From: Rhynchonema sp. JSB1_4
Taxonomy: Eukaryota > Nematoda > Chromadorea > Monhysterida > Xyalidae
Assembly: GCA_030248065.1 (NCBI GenBank)
Contig: JASAMV010002027.1
Location: forward strand, 1-64,000
Reading direction: 5' to 3'
Length of the DNA: 64,000 nt
Made by a program: the position numbers and the translations under genes
The notes under the pieces: generated by a model
What the model was told of the DNA's origin: nothing
Database searches by the model: none
What the model saw: only the letters and a program-made list of their open reading frames with translations
Shown here: positions 11,099-23,424 of the stretch, one piece after another
Numbering within the stretch: position 1 is the stretch's first letter
How the letters are laid out: each line of letters opens with the position of its first letter

Positions 11099-12779
11099 CT
11101 AGCTACATTCTTCTTGTTCACAGATTTCTTTGTTTCGAGGAGCATCAGGGCACGCAGCGGCCAATTCATCTGCCTTTTTCATGCTGCGGCTGCGCGCTCC
11201 TGCACTAAAGACGACTGTAAACCATCGGAATCTTTGTGTTTTTATTGAATCTTTGGTAAAATTTGGCAAGCTATTCGTTGTCCGCGCAAATCTTTCACCG
11301 ACTGGTCATGAACCAGGTTTGGTAGCCACTCTAAGTCAATAATCTCAAACTCGCCATATCTAAAACCTGCATTGTCATCACTAGAGCAGCAAACACAAGC
11401 GACCGACCTGTACCGCACGTCACGCTGCATTGCGACCATTCGGTCCAGTCGACGTAGAGGCACTGGAGTGGCGGGTCACTGGACGACTCTGGAATCGAAC
11501 GGTCAAATTTAGGTTGCTTTCAAAAGCCAACTTTACACAATGAAAGATCCCATAATCTGCTGCAAGTGCGACTGTTTCTCAACATTTATCGATCTAAATA
11601 AAGCATTAGTGGAAATTATGTTGCAAATTCCGACACTGTAGGCGTGTTTCGTGGCATATGCACCTTTCTGTTTTCGCTCACAGAGCACATACTGCTCGCT
11701 GGAACAGTTGAGGTTGAGCAACCCGACGGGGCTCCCACTTGTGTCGTAGCGGTAGGCTGCAATGTACTTCCACCACTTGTCTAAATTCCATGCATGTTTC
11801 CATGGTCAAAAGATTGTGAACGCATGAGATGCCGGGCCCCAGTGGTGCACTGGTAGCATGTACCGTAGTGGCCACCCTTACCTTTGCACTTTTGTGGACT
11901 CCACGTTTTAGAACACGCGCACGCGCAAGCAGCAGGTCTGCAGCCAATAGCGTGCGTGGATTTTTGTGCACTCTGTTGCTTTTTCTGGATGCTGAGCAGT
12001 CAGGCTGCTTGCGCCCATTCTTGTACATTGCGTCCAGAAAAGTGCACTTCAGTGCATTGCGGAACAGGTAAGGGTGGCGAAGAAATGTGCTATCATTCTT
12101 ACATAAAGGTCCAATCAGAGATGCTCATCGACGGGTGCCTCGCCATCCAGCCATGTGAACCAGCTTCTGAACTGCTCCGTGTCCCGAGCGCTGTGGGTTC
12201 GCCAGATGGCAACGTGGGCTCCGGTCCAGTGGTGGTCACAGTTCTGACCCTTATAAACGAGTTGCGGCTTTATTTTTATGAAACAAAATGGTTTTCGGTA
12301 ACAGTATTCAGACAAACCTTTGAATCCGTTTAAGAAACCCAATCAAAATGAATGCTGCTCATCCAAGAGCCATGAAGTATCAGAAAATGGCAGGAAAAAC
12401 TAATCCGAGCAGACCGAAATTATGTGGTGTTGCAGCATTTTCAAGAACTGGTGTTTTTACGTGTTTGTACCTACCCCTAACCATTTTGTCTTGCATAATG
12501 TGAGTCATTTCAGCGCGAGGAATCTCGGTCTTTAATCTCGATCGACGCCAAGGAACCCTGATGAAACAGATCAGATTCAGCCAGCTCCTCACATTCCCAT
12601 TTTGCGGCCATCCACGTGCGTCTGACATTCTTGCCCACGTAGCACTTGCCCTCCTCTTCGTGATAGAAGGAGCCCCAGCTCTGTCCTGGCAGATCTTTAG
12701 CGCATTCGGCGTCGAAATCGATTTCGGTAGCGCTCATCAAGGGCAACATCAGCAGAATAATGAGTTGGATTTGGGCCAT
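11099..12779 (-). pseudogene. broken C-type lectin/TSP1 paralogue (copy 4)
   Basis: Exon 1 starts at 12,779 with an intact signal peptide, but has a one-base insertion (near 12,525) relative to the copy at 526. The frame ends at IEIKDRDSSR and then resumes as PRAEMTHIMQDK in another frame. Exon 2 (about 12,235-12,115) encodes HHWTGAHVA and EQFRSWFTWLDGEAPVDEH, then hits TGA where the family has WMAGQ. Exon 3 (near 11,740-11,657) has lost about 15 residues of the lectin domain but keeps CSSEQYVLCERK. The TSP1 exons (11,488-11,408 and 11,199-11,099, TAG stop) are intact with correct phase. A small inverted-repeat element lies between exons 2 and 3. A single-base sequencing error could explain exon 1 but not all lesions. 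Confidence 0.8.
11868..12081. mobile_element. small inverted-repeat element inside lectin copy 4
   Basis: The ends GGCCACCCTTACCTTTGC and (reverse complement) CGCCACCCTTACCTGTTC face each other about 200 bases apart. No ORF is recognised. It sits just after the damaged end of lectin exon 2 and may have contributed to the loss of that exon's 3' end. Confidence 0.5.
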
Positions 12780-14158
12780 ATTTTGTCTCGATGTTGATGA
12801 AGGATTTGGGAAATTCGAATATTTGAACGAAATCGAGGCCGAGTGAAATCGATGAAATAGATTTAAAAAACATATTCTCCTCGCTCCGCGGAAAATTATT
12901 CCTGGGTCTGTTCCACGTGCAGGTATATCCCTTGGAAGAAGATATGGCGTCGCCAGCAGCGTCGTGACCGACCGGTAGACGCCAAAAAACGGAGAAAATA
13001 GAAATCCACAGGTTCAACAAAGTGTGTTGCCCAAAATTTGCGGATCACGAATCAAACCCTTCGCAAGCATTTGGTGCACTGCTATTCCCGCAGCATCAAA
13101 GACACTTCAAGTTATAGTTGATCCGTGTTATATCCTGGCACCTGAACATTATACACCTGATTATCGTCTGACCTTATTGCCAGTTGTTTCGCCCTAGTTT
13201 GCGTTGGCCGCTGCAACCAGGGTTAGGCAAAAACGTTTTTTAAAACGCCCAGATGACCAAAATATGCCCCCAAAAAAATTGGAAAACGCTCATGTTGGGA
13301 AGAAAACGTGGTTAAATGAAGTAATTCTATGTGTTCTGAGGCAAAATAAACGGGTTTCAGCCCTTTTCTGGCCAGTTGTTAAGATCCCATATCAGACCCG
13401 CATCATGGGACCAACTTTGGCCGGGGTCATCATTGAAAGTCAAACTCCGTATATCGACGTACCTCGACAAAGTAAAAATTGGTCGAAAATTTTTTGAACA
13501 AAATGGGACAAAAAAATTGATTTTCCTTGATAATCAGGGTACTTTCCCTGAAAAATCAGGGAAAATCAAGGAAATTCTGGATTTAAAAAAAACGAAAAAC
13601 GACCCAGGCGTTTTTTTAAAAAAAACGTCGTTTTTTTAAGAAAAAACGCCGTCGTTTTTTTTGCCCAACCCTGGCTGCATCAAGAATGGGCCGCGATATG
13701 TGTGTGATACGAGTTGGGCCAACGCACACTACAATGGAATGAGTTATGGTAATCATTATTTATTCGCCGTCAAAGCCGTCCGATCTACGAATGAACATAT
13801 TGCTACCAAACTTTCAATTCAATGCCAAATCGGTTCCCTCTCAGTGCAGCTCACTCGGCCCAGCGTGCCCTGATACAGGATTGTCATGGAAACCCCTGAC
13901 CATTTCATCACAGAATGATTTGTACTTGCTGTGGAGCTGCAGAGCCACTTTGATCGGGTCGGTGAGACTTTCATTTGCTTTTTGTACTTTCATCAAAGTG
14001 AATGGTCGCTCGATTTTCTCCAGTGTTGCATCAGCGAACGTCCGTCCACTAAAAGTGTCGTTCCGCTGCACACTTTTGATCAACATTCGAGTGAACAGAC
14101 GCCATCTTGCGCCGTAATAGTCGACCATCAAGCCTGACCACTGTTTGCGCGCGTAGTC
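12256..14158. repeat. segmental duplication, right copy
   Basis: Direct match to 1-1,957. It spans from just after lectin exon 2, through lectin exon 1 and its upstream region, through the hAT-like element, to the acceptor side of the last NAGLU exon. NAGLU continues normally to the right here, which marks this as the likely original location. Confidence 0.9.
13218..13673. mobile_element. hAT-like non-autonomous element
   Basis: This 456-base element has ends CAGGGTTAGGC and GCCCAACCCTG and is flanked by a near-perfect 8-base duplication (GCTGCAAC / GCTGCATC). The 8-base duplication and CAGGG-type ends are typical of hAT transposons. The interior is rich in A and T runs with no transposase. 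It lies between the NAGLU 3' end and the lectin 5' end. Confidence 0.65.
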
Positions 14159-17100
14159 CCTGAGAGACAAAGGGGACAATGATATCTTTGCTCTTGCTGA
14201 CTTGTCGTTTTCATAATATGCAGTCTTGCCACAAAATAACCGATCATGCGAAGTGGAGAATTGTAGTTTCTTGCACGTGTACATTAAAGGGGCAAATCGG
14301 CATTTTGCAACAAAAACGAAAATTTGTGCCGGTTTCACAATGCACTGTACTCCACACTGTTTGCTGGTGCTATTTAGAACTCAGCGCAGCTCGATTAATG
14401 AAACGCAAGTATTAATTAAATAATAATCATGAGATCTCTGTAGGCATCAAGTACCTGTACTCCGCATTCGGTCCCCAGATGGTGATTTGGCATCGTAAAT
14501 TGCGTTCAAATTGGTCTGCCTCCTCTGCCGAGCCGGCTTTGTCCCTCGCTTGCTTCACATGTGCAGCGAGCGTGAAGTTGGTGATTGTTGATAGCAAATG
14601 GTCGAGGTCGGAGAACAGAACATCGAATTTGGCGCCTATTTTACGCAGCTGTGAAACATCACCGAGCCTGTAGGCACGCGACAACTGATGATGGAATAGC
14701 GATGCGCCGATAATGGTCAAAAGCTGGCGAGTGAGATCAACCAAGTCGTGGCTTTAATAACAGTTGCTTTGAAAATCGTTCGTTTTTCGATAACGTTAGT
14801 GAAAATTGCGTCTGTTTTTTTTAAAGACAGCACCTGAACAACGCGTCACCAGTTTCATTTTGTGTCAGACGCCGTCGGCCGACTTGACAGAAAATGTCCC
14901 AAGCTGAGCACAGAGCTTCAATGGATGTCACATTCTTGCTGTCGGGAAACTGCAATATTTTACGCAGCTCCTGATTTATAGCCGTATCTGCAAACAACGA
15001 AATAATCGCCATCAGCCAACCGAGTAAACTTTGTCGAGCGTTGGCAGCTTGAACAAAATGCTCTTCCGACCGCGTAGTGATGTGTCGCCATAGACAGCGC
15101 TCTAAAGCAACAAACATGAAGAGCCCCGTATCAACTTTGAAGGCAAACCTACTGGCACGGACCTGGGCGGTCGAAATTAATGTGCAAATCTCTATCACAA
15201 ATACAGTACAGCTCAACCAACATTTATCTATGTCCAAGCCAAGCCCATGCCAAGTCCATGGACTTGCCTTCAAAGTTGGAGGCCCAAGGTTAGAAAAGTT
15301 TTGTATTTCGTAAAAGTTCGGAATACACAGGCTCAAGATGAAACTTGCCACAATGTTCTTCCAAGCGTCCGTTAATTTTCCGTTGTCGGCTGGTGCGCCA
15401 TAACGTGATTTCACGTATGAGTAAATCCTGTGATTTATGGCGTAATTGTAGATTCAAATTGGCGATGATTCGACGGCACAAAACTACACTGCCGACGGAT
15501 TCGCGAAAAAAAACAGTTTATGTACCATTTATCAATATCCAGATCTGCGTGCGACCAAAATCGATCGATGGCAAATTCGTATATGACATAATTCTGGTCG
15601 ATGCCCTCCATCGTCAGTCCAGCGCCAACCAGTGGCCAATGACGCTGCGTACGTCCGGTGAGCGCGTCGGCGAAACTCTGAATGGTTATATAGAGTTGTG
15701 GTGAAACATCAGCCAGCCAGTTGGTTGGTACACAGTGGGATAGGAACGGATGTAGAAACATTCGGTCAATTCTGCAACTGCGTGTTGAACTTGAACTTGA
15801 ACTTATGGTGCTTCCGCGAATGCTTGAACACAAGGTCAGAAAAAAATGGGCTTTGGGTCAAATCAAGTCGTCTAATCGCATGTGCCGCTCGCGCTCATTT
15901 GGGGCACGCATGTATTATGGCTTGATTTGACGACAGTGCTAGTAGCCACAAAATGAATGTGTGAAACATTTCTCAGCACGCTAAATACACTGTGCTTATA
16001 CCGTCTGCATTTTGTGCATGTCGCCTCTCATTTCCATTCTGCCTCCAAAATTGTGCAGCATGTTCCACACAAACGGTTGCGCGCCGAAATAGCCATCGGT
16101 GGTGTCGAAAACGGACGCTGCTTCACTGAAGAGGTCCAGCACTAACATGCGGCCTTTCGGCACACCTGACAGTAGTGCGCGGGCGTTGCCTGAGTGAACA
16201 AGGCAGGCAGGCATTAGTGGGAAGCAATGGGAATATTTTGGTATACATTGTGGGAGGCTGATTTCACGGCAATTAGCGTTAGCATATAACCACAGTGACT
16301 CCAGGCTGTATATAGCGGTAGATAGTGGGGAAAGGGCCATAAAACCTGTGGGCCAACAAAAATCATTGCAATCGGCTAGATGTACACATGTACGCATGTA
16401 TTTGTAGGTATCTGATTACTCCAGCGCTGTCTATTTATTATTGTTCTCAGCAACACTTTTTAATCTGAAATTTTACAAATAATGAACAATGCGATTGTTC
16501 ATGCGCACTGTCTCTGAGCGCTTCCTTTACTGCACGTGTACGACGTATAGGCAATCCGCCAGCTTATGGCACTCGCACACACAGGCTACATGCTACATTA
16601 CTGCCGTCAATGAATGCATCTATTCTCTGTAGTTGTTCGTTGAAACATCCCCAAATTTTGCAACAGTGCAGAAAAGTGTTATGTAAAGCAACAAATGAAA
16701 CCGGATAAATTAAAAGCGGTCATCAAAGCATGACACTCGCTCAAGGTGTACATTTTGTTTACAAAATGGAGTGTGCTGCAGCATGCGCTGTGTGTATAAA
16801 AAGTGCCATGAGCCGATGGATTGAACATACCTGAATTGTTCAACCACACCTCCCGATCACTGAAGAACATCCACGCCTGTATGACCCTGAAAATCAGGAT
16901 ATATGTATGTGTGCATTGTATCATCGGTTCGATCAAGACGTGGCCATATTTTTGAAAATGACGAAAACGAGACCGGATGGGACACAAACTTTGTGGCCTA
17001 TACAATTAGTTTGTTAGTGGAAATGTCAAATAGGATCACCCACCAAACGGCCTGCTCATCAATCTGTGTCATTCCTTCCAGTATCTTCGACGCGGCCAAT

Positions 17101-19986
17101 TGCAGATATTTGTGATCGAACGAACTCGGCAGCAATTCATTCCACGGATCAGCGCTGTACAAATGGAACAGGCCATAGGTCTTGGACGTCTATAAAAGTG
17201 AATAATAAATAAATCAATGTTTGACAGACGCTTACTTTTCTATTTTCCTTTCTAAATTTCGCAGAAAGATTTCACCATGCACGTGAAGCTGAGAAATAAT
17301 AATGAAAAACTCGTTTTTTACCTCTCTCATAATTTCAGCCGCCACCTTGACGAATAAGGGATCAGTTGGGTCGAGAAAGTCCACTTTTGTGTATTCATCG
17401 GAGAAATTACCCCACCGACCAGCGGGGGTGATGTTCGCTTGTGGGAAGTGGCTGAAAATTGGGCATTGTAGCTGCACCCGAGAATAATTACAATCATGTA
17501 ATCAGATGAAACGTATCAGAAAAATACTACTACTGTATATTCGTGCTTGTGGATCTAAACACGCGTTTGTGAAAAAATCAGCCTGTTTCAATTTTTCCAT
17601 GTTCCACTGAAGGTGTCTCTGAGCAGTTTGGTTTTTGGTGATGTTTCACATTCAAAATTACTGCGCTAGGATGCACAGCAACATTCACAACCAACGTTTT
17701 GAACGCCGACGGCACAAATCCAGCGAAAGCGGGCAGCATTGGCACAACGCCAAGCTCTGTCATTCGACGCACTATACGTTCCTGCAGCTGTTCCTGTTTG
17801 GCGATCCAGTGCTTCGAAAGTGGACCACCCCAACGTTTCAGATTACCCATTCGATTCCTGGAAACGATATTTTTTCAGAAAATATATTTGCATTTTTTTA
17901 ATAAAATTCGTTTCGCACGTACCACGCCAAGAACGCTGGTCCGGTGAAATATTCATTCAGAATTTGGTTGTCGGTCAGTCCAAGACTGAGGAACGCACGT
18001 AACCAGACAGCCTCTTGGCCGACGTGTGCGAGCGCCGCGTTGAAACCGTGTAGAGCGAGCCTGAGATGATCATCAACCAACGAATCAGTTAATCATCAGT
18101 TTATCAGATCATCGCATCAATGTAATCGATCAATTTATTCATGCAATCAAACCAATCAATAAATCGTTCCCATTCGGCCCATGTCCACCAAGTGAACGAG
18201 TAGCTGAACGTGCACACGTTGCCGAAATATTGAATTCTGGAACTAACATTTTGTATTTTAACATTAAATTTGATATTCTCAAATAATGCATTTTTCGATA
18301 ACAAATGTGTCGAACTCACGGCGTTTGGGGCGCCAGGACTAGCGGATGTTTCAATTTTGGCAAGACCTCCGGCAATTGCACTCTTGCGCCATCCCAGGAA
18401 TAATGAAAGTGACAGTGGGTGCTGAGGTACACTTGGAGACCATAAGCGGCATACGGGCCTGTTTGTGCCGTGATCACGATACCTTGACCATTTGCTATGT
18501 TGTCGATCTGAAAAGATGAAACGGCCAAAAAATTGGCGCGATATCAATCAGGCAAGTCCGGTCCAATCGCAAAGTTTGATATCGCTCTTGGTGATTGGGT
18601 CCCCGGTCCCAATCGCGCAAGACATAGACTGGTTGACAGAACTGCACCGGTGGGACCTATTATCAAATTTGATCCCGTTCCTGTGTCAGCACAAATTGAT
18701 GGTACACGCATATGCTGCACAACAGAAACTGCACTGTTGTTCTGCTGCGTTCATGCACCAGGCCATAGTAATCGTTTTTCGATTTTGTTAATAACTCATT
18801 TTTCGATCATTCAATATCTGAGCAGATAATCTGAAAAGTTGGCATTGTCACGTTTTCAACGATCTGGGGTCTTTGCCCTGTCGGACCGTGGCTTGCTATA
18901 GTCCGTCCATCAGCTCATGACACTTTTGGCTGGGAGGTTCAGGTTCCGTTGTGAAAAATTGTTCCTCCGCAAGGCAATGTCAGAGAAAACGGCGCACAAA
19001 AATTAAATAAAACCGATTTCTCTTTCTTTTATTCTTTGTAAGCCGAGCGGAAACGGAACTGCACTGGATTCTGTCAAGCTTTTCAGCTGACCAAAAGTGT
19101 CATGAGCTTATGGACGGACTACACACGCCGCCCGTCTTGCAAGCAAAAAGCCTTATAGTACTGTTGTCAAATTAAGCAGCCCCAAATGAACGCGCGAGAA
19201 ATAAATACATAAGATTTGACGACAGTACCAAAAGCCCAAAAACACAAGCGCTGTTGCAACTCAACTAACCACAACTCCGCCCCACAGTCTGCCGGTCTGT
19301 TGTGAAACATCAGCGATCTGCACTTGCACCTGATGCGCTTGACGATCGGGCAACAATCGCTGGATCAAGTGTTCAACTGCACGTTGTTGCGTTTGTGCGG
19401 GCGTTTGATCTCGTATGATACGCGGCACGTCTGGCAGATCTGCAGGGGGCGATATTATGGATAATTTCGCCACTAAAAGCCTGAACGCTTGCTTTCTTAC
19501 TGAACTGAAACCAAGAAAACCTGATACCATTCTTCTATGTATAATATGCGCAGCACAAATACTATACTCTGAAACTGCGAGTAATCAACATAGCTGTTCG
19601 GCATTACACGATGACTGGGTGACCGATGTCATTGTCAATACAGTCAAATCCTAAAAAGGAACCGAAAAAAATTGAAGCGTTGGAAGCGTTTCGTGACGCC
19701 TTGCAAGATCAGGCTGGATACACGAATGATGTAGCTCTCATACAGGAGGGTTCAGAACAAAAGAAAGAGAAATTCCTGTCCAAAACCGGACTCTCTCATT
19801 TCTGTGCCCTGATCTTGTAAGGCAGCACTACTAGGCCTTTCGATTTTCTCGGCTCACTATATCAATGCAACAAACGGCATCAAATACAGAAAGCCCATCA
19901 CGACCTGATTTGTGGGCTGCGCAGGATACTCGAATGGAGATCGCTGCAACTGAGCAGATCAGAATCAAGAATGGATGTCCGCTCAT
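13841..19986 (-). CDS. NAGLU: alpha-N-acetylglucosaminidase, GH89, lysosomal
   Basis: Fifteen exons give about 776 residues (human enzyme 743): 19986-19905, 19439-19270, 18507-18320, 18236-18153, 18060-17923, 17857-17692, 17471-17322, 17189-17044, 16886-16831, 16189-16002, 15677-15526, 15427-15349, about 14949-14834, 14751-14455 and 14159-13841. Exon 1 is a clear signal peptide ([17 protein letters not shown]). Landmarks in family order are QNVC-like [91 protein letters not shown] and LVDLTRQLL. The Glu residues in WNE and MEGIDQN are the expected catalytic pair. The enzyme removes terminal alpha-GlcNAc from heparan sulfate in lysosomes. Phases agree at all junctions. Exon 12 seems to use a GC donor, and the exon 12/13 boundary is the least certain. 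No breaks seen. Confidence 0.93.
18899..19121. mobile_element. MITE, TAGTCCGTCC family
   Basis: A 223-base element with inverted repeats of more than 30 bases at its ends (starting TAGTCCGTCCATCAGCTCAT). It lies in NAGLU intron 2. Related elements at 53,060-53,209 and 60,614-60,890 share the ends. The TA flank is kept on one side only. There is no ORF. Confidence 0.8.
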
Positions 19987-20773
19987 CAATGTTGACACAT
20001 TGTCAGCATTTCTGTTTTTAATTTTCAGCAGCGCCACGTGCGCTCTGTTACTTTCAAAAAGCTGTGGGTGCGAAGAACCATAAAAAAGGTACGAAATTTA
20101 TAACCGCAGATTCCTGTTTGCAACACTTTGATACTACCGCACCACGGCAGTGAAAAAGTACGCACAAATCAACAACGTGCCGGAGAATATCAAATAAGCC
20201 CCTCCCTAAATGAGTCCCCAGTGTGGGTTTATTCGGAAGATTTTCCAGCCCCAGTTTTTTGTGAAATCTTAAATCACAATAGTGTGTCCCAAACAAGCCC
20301 CAAGGGGACGTATTCGGCATTCTTCGGTTTGAACAAGCAACAGCTGTCAAAATAATTTTGTTTTTTTATCGCTGAAACTGACACACATGGACCTTCAAGC
20401 GGTTTTCAGGAATTTCATACCGCGCCTGTGTGTCTGCCTGTTCGTAAACAAGCGAATAAAAGTAAATTGATCAGTTGGAGTCACGCGCGGGCTAATTCTT
20501 TTGTAGTTCACGCATCTCCGCATATTTTGTGCTAGCGCCCGCCGGTCAACAGTGCTGCATTGCAGGTGCAAACTTGGTGATCCGATCGGACACCGTCTTG
20601 GTGGCACGTGCGACTTTTCATTTGAGATACTGTACTATATCAGATTTACTGGAGCTATATGCCTTTTCGATCAGCGTAAAGGTTGTCCACTTTACGTGGG
20701 TGTAAGAACAACCCTTTTAAGCTGGTCAAAATTAGTGCCATATCACTAGAGCTCAACTGATGCTAGTCTTCAG
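19987..20773. other. intergenic region between divergent genes
   Basis: This lies between the NAGLU start (minus) and the first exon I can support of the UBL-ankyrin-CARD gene (plus). Promoters of both genes and the missing 5' exon(s) of the plus-strand gene should be here. The first beta strands of the ubiquitin-like fold are not encoded in the exon at 20,774, so at least one exon is upstream. I could not choose it among several short open stretches between about 20,550 and 20,690. Confidence 0.5.
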
Positions 20774-22496
20774 GTTCTACCCTCAGACACGATCAAAACT
20801 GTGAAAAACAAAGTGGAAAACAAGTGGAACATCCCGACGGATCAGCAGTTATTGATTCATCTCAACGGTAGGTGATTTCAGTAATACATGGATTTGATTT
20901 TTGATGCACTATACCACCCAGTGGCCAGGCGAATCATACATCTTTGCTTGACACACCTTCAGTGTATGTCGGCCCCCCCCCGCCGACCCTTGCGAGCAAT
21001 GTTCGCCAACTTGCATACACGGCGTGATTCGAGACAGAACTGATGTGCAGCAAGTCGACAAACTGCTGGCAGAGCATCCAGACTGGGTGGATCAACGCGA
21101 CGATGCCATCCAATGGACGCCGTTGATGCGCGCTTGTGATTACGCGCAGTTGGGGTTGGTTAAACGCCTGATTGCTGCCGGAGCTGCTGTGAATGCGTGT
21201 GACAAGCACGACAGAACAACAGCGCTAATGATTACGGTGCAGCAGTGGCAGACGCACCAGAACAGGTGAGCGACTCTTAAACTTCGGTGGTGCAAAGAAC
21301 CTGATCCACACCACGTTAATTATTGCACATATGTATCTGTTTTGCCCTCAAAGAAACAAAATAGATATGCATACATATGTATGTACATCTGTAATTCAGA
21401 CACAGGCCGTGACCTGTGTTAGTCACCGGGATCAACTTTTCAGCAAATCGAGTTGAGTTTTGACATCTCAAAATATCCTAAATCAAACTACCGCCATGTA
21501 TGTAATAACATGCGCAAGAACGGATCGGCATCAGAGCTCTATGAAGTGTCTGGTGATTGGCATGGACTGAATGATAATTAAAAATAATCTCATGATACGG
21601 TTCAGCAACGTGAAACGCATGACAAAGCATAAAATCATCATGATGATGTCACTTTCACGCAGTTTCACTTCCAGGACCAAGGCAGCGATCGTGTGTGCCC
21701 TTTACGAGGCGGGAGCCGCCATTGACGCAGCAGACACCAGTGGTCGCACAGCACTGCATTGGGCCGTGCACTGCAACAACGCTGTGGCTGTGAAACATCT
21801 GGTTGAACACGGTGCCTCGACGGAGGTGCAAAACAAGCATCGTGACACTCCAATGGACATGGCACGAAAGATGGACAGATACGAATGCGAACAAATGCTC
21901 GAGTTGCTGCTCGAAATAAACCGTTACAGACAGCGCGCAACTGTCAGTGAAGTAGAGAAATTTGATACCGAATGGGATGCAACTGCTGAGCGGAAAGTAT
22001 CGAGATCAACACCAATGACGGGTGAATCAAATTTCGAACATTCGATTCTCATTGGGTTCTTGGTATTGGGGCTAAATGTGTGCATTGCGTCTTTGCAGCT
22101 GCGCAACGACGGGCTTTGCATGCTGGACCTGCGAGCTGACGGCTTCGCTTGCAGTTGGGCACTTCTGAACCAACTGAAATACATGGACGTGATAACAGGA
22201 GCACAAGCTGATTTAATAAATCGCCAGGTAGTTATGTTTTGTTACAGTATATGTACGGTATATTGCACTGTGTGAATTTACCAGGTAAAAGTAACACGGA
22301 GCGCGCGAATCGTGGACAACTTCGAGTTCGTTTTCAGTTAACCGATTATGAAAGGTGTACTGAACTGATCTATCATATGATGCGTATGCAAAGCGACTAC
22401 AACTACAGGATGCTGATCAGGGCGCTGAAGGAGGAGAAACATTTTGTTCATGCGGCCGACCTTGAGGCTGTACTACAAGAGAAAATAATTCTGTGA
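20774..22496 (+). CDS. ubiquitin-like / ankyrin repeat / CARD protein (5' end incomplete)
   Basis: Exons: 20774-20867, about 20970-21265, 21675-21996, 22099-22227 and 22338-22496 (TGA). The first encodes the central part of a ubiquitin-like fold: PSDTIKTVKNKVE then IPTDQQLLIHLNG, matching the helix and QQ-strand of ubiquitin. The next two encode ankyrin repeats (WTPLMRACDYAQLGLVKRL, then GRTALHWAVHCNNAVAVKHL). The last two, joined in phase 0, form a six-helix CARD-like domain with LLNQLKYMDVITGAQADLI and the final LIRALKEEKHFVHAADLEAVL. This layout suggests a cytosolic adaptor that recruits a CARD partner, as in apoptosis or innate signalling; the partner is unknown. A run of nine C near 20,963 lies at the start of the second exon, and the frame there works only with a different C count or another acceptor. 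The upstream start is not found. Confidence 0.75.
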
Positions 22497-23424
22497 TGTT
22501 TCACTCTCTATCATTGCGAGCGTGTCCCGAGTGTACATTATGTGCAGTGGAACAGCTTATGTATGTTGATCGAAATCAGTGCCACAACTCTGTCAACATG
22601 CAGCATGATGCCGTTGCACCCATAATTTTATCGTATCTTTTTATGCAAAGTCGCTGTTGTTGTATACCTTTCATACAGTCGTCAGCATCAGGTCAGTTTT
22701 GACGATGAAGAGTGTGGACCATTTGCTGATTGATGTTTCATATGTCTCTTTGACCCGCAACTCTCGCATGCAATTCTTCAAATCGTAATTCGTCAAATTT
22801 TGTGCGTGAACTATGTACATGTCATATATTTTGTTAAACCTTTCTGTCTTGTATTATTTCCTAAGATTTTTGGCACTTGCACATTCTGTTGTGAGCGGAA
22901 TGCTGACAAAAAAGACAGTTGATTTATTCAGCACAATCGTGCCGATTGCGGAATTCCTCGTGGGGTCTAGACGAGGCATGATGTGCACGTGACAGGATAT
23001 CGAAGAAAACAATCATAATAAATTCAAATAATCACAATGGTCATAGATCACAACGGAGCAATGAGAAGAATGAAAAACAAAGAAATATTATTGGCATTTC
23101 AAACATGAACACAAGTGTGAGAGAACCATTGCATATAAACTCAGCTTGGTAATATTATGTGCGAGCAGAACGTTTCATATACACACATACATACAGTATC
23201 TGTGTTTTTGTTCATTTTCGAGCAAAACGAAAGTCGTGAAACTAACTTAGGTACTATGATGCACACGAAGAACGTAAATTTTATAATTCAGGACGGGGTG
23301 AGATAAATTGAACAGTGTTTTTACTCAGGCCACAATGGTGCAGTAATACAGTATCAAGTTCTTGGGACAGTGCTGGTGGACTCAAATGAATTGGCTGCAA
23401 GTTTTGTTGGTTGGCACACTTTGT
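22497..23424. other. intergenic region between convergent gene ends
   Basis: The 3' ends of the CARD gene (plus) and DLG5 (minus) face each other here. No further coding exon is supported. An AATAAA-type signal lies at about 23,019 on the plus strand. The motif GATGTTTCA overlaps the CARD-gene stop codon at 22,494 and occurs again at about 22,732. Confidence 0.5.
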
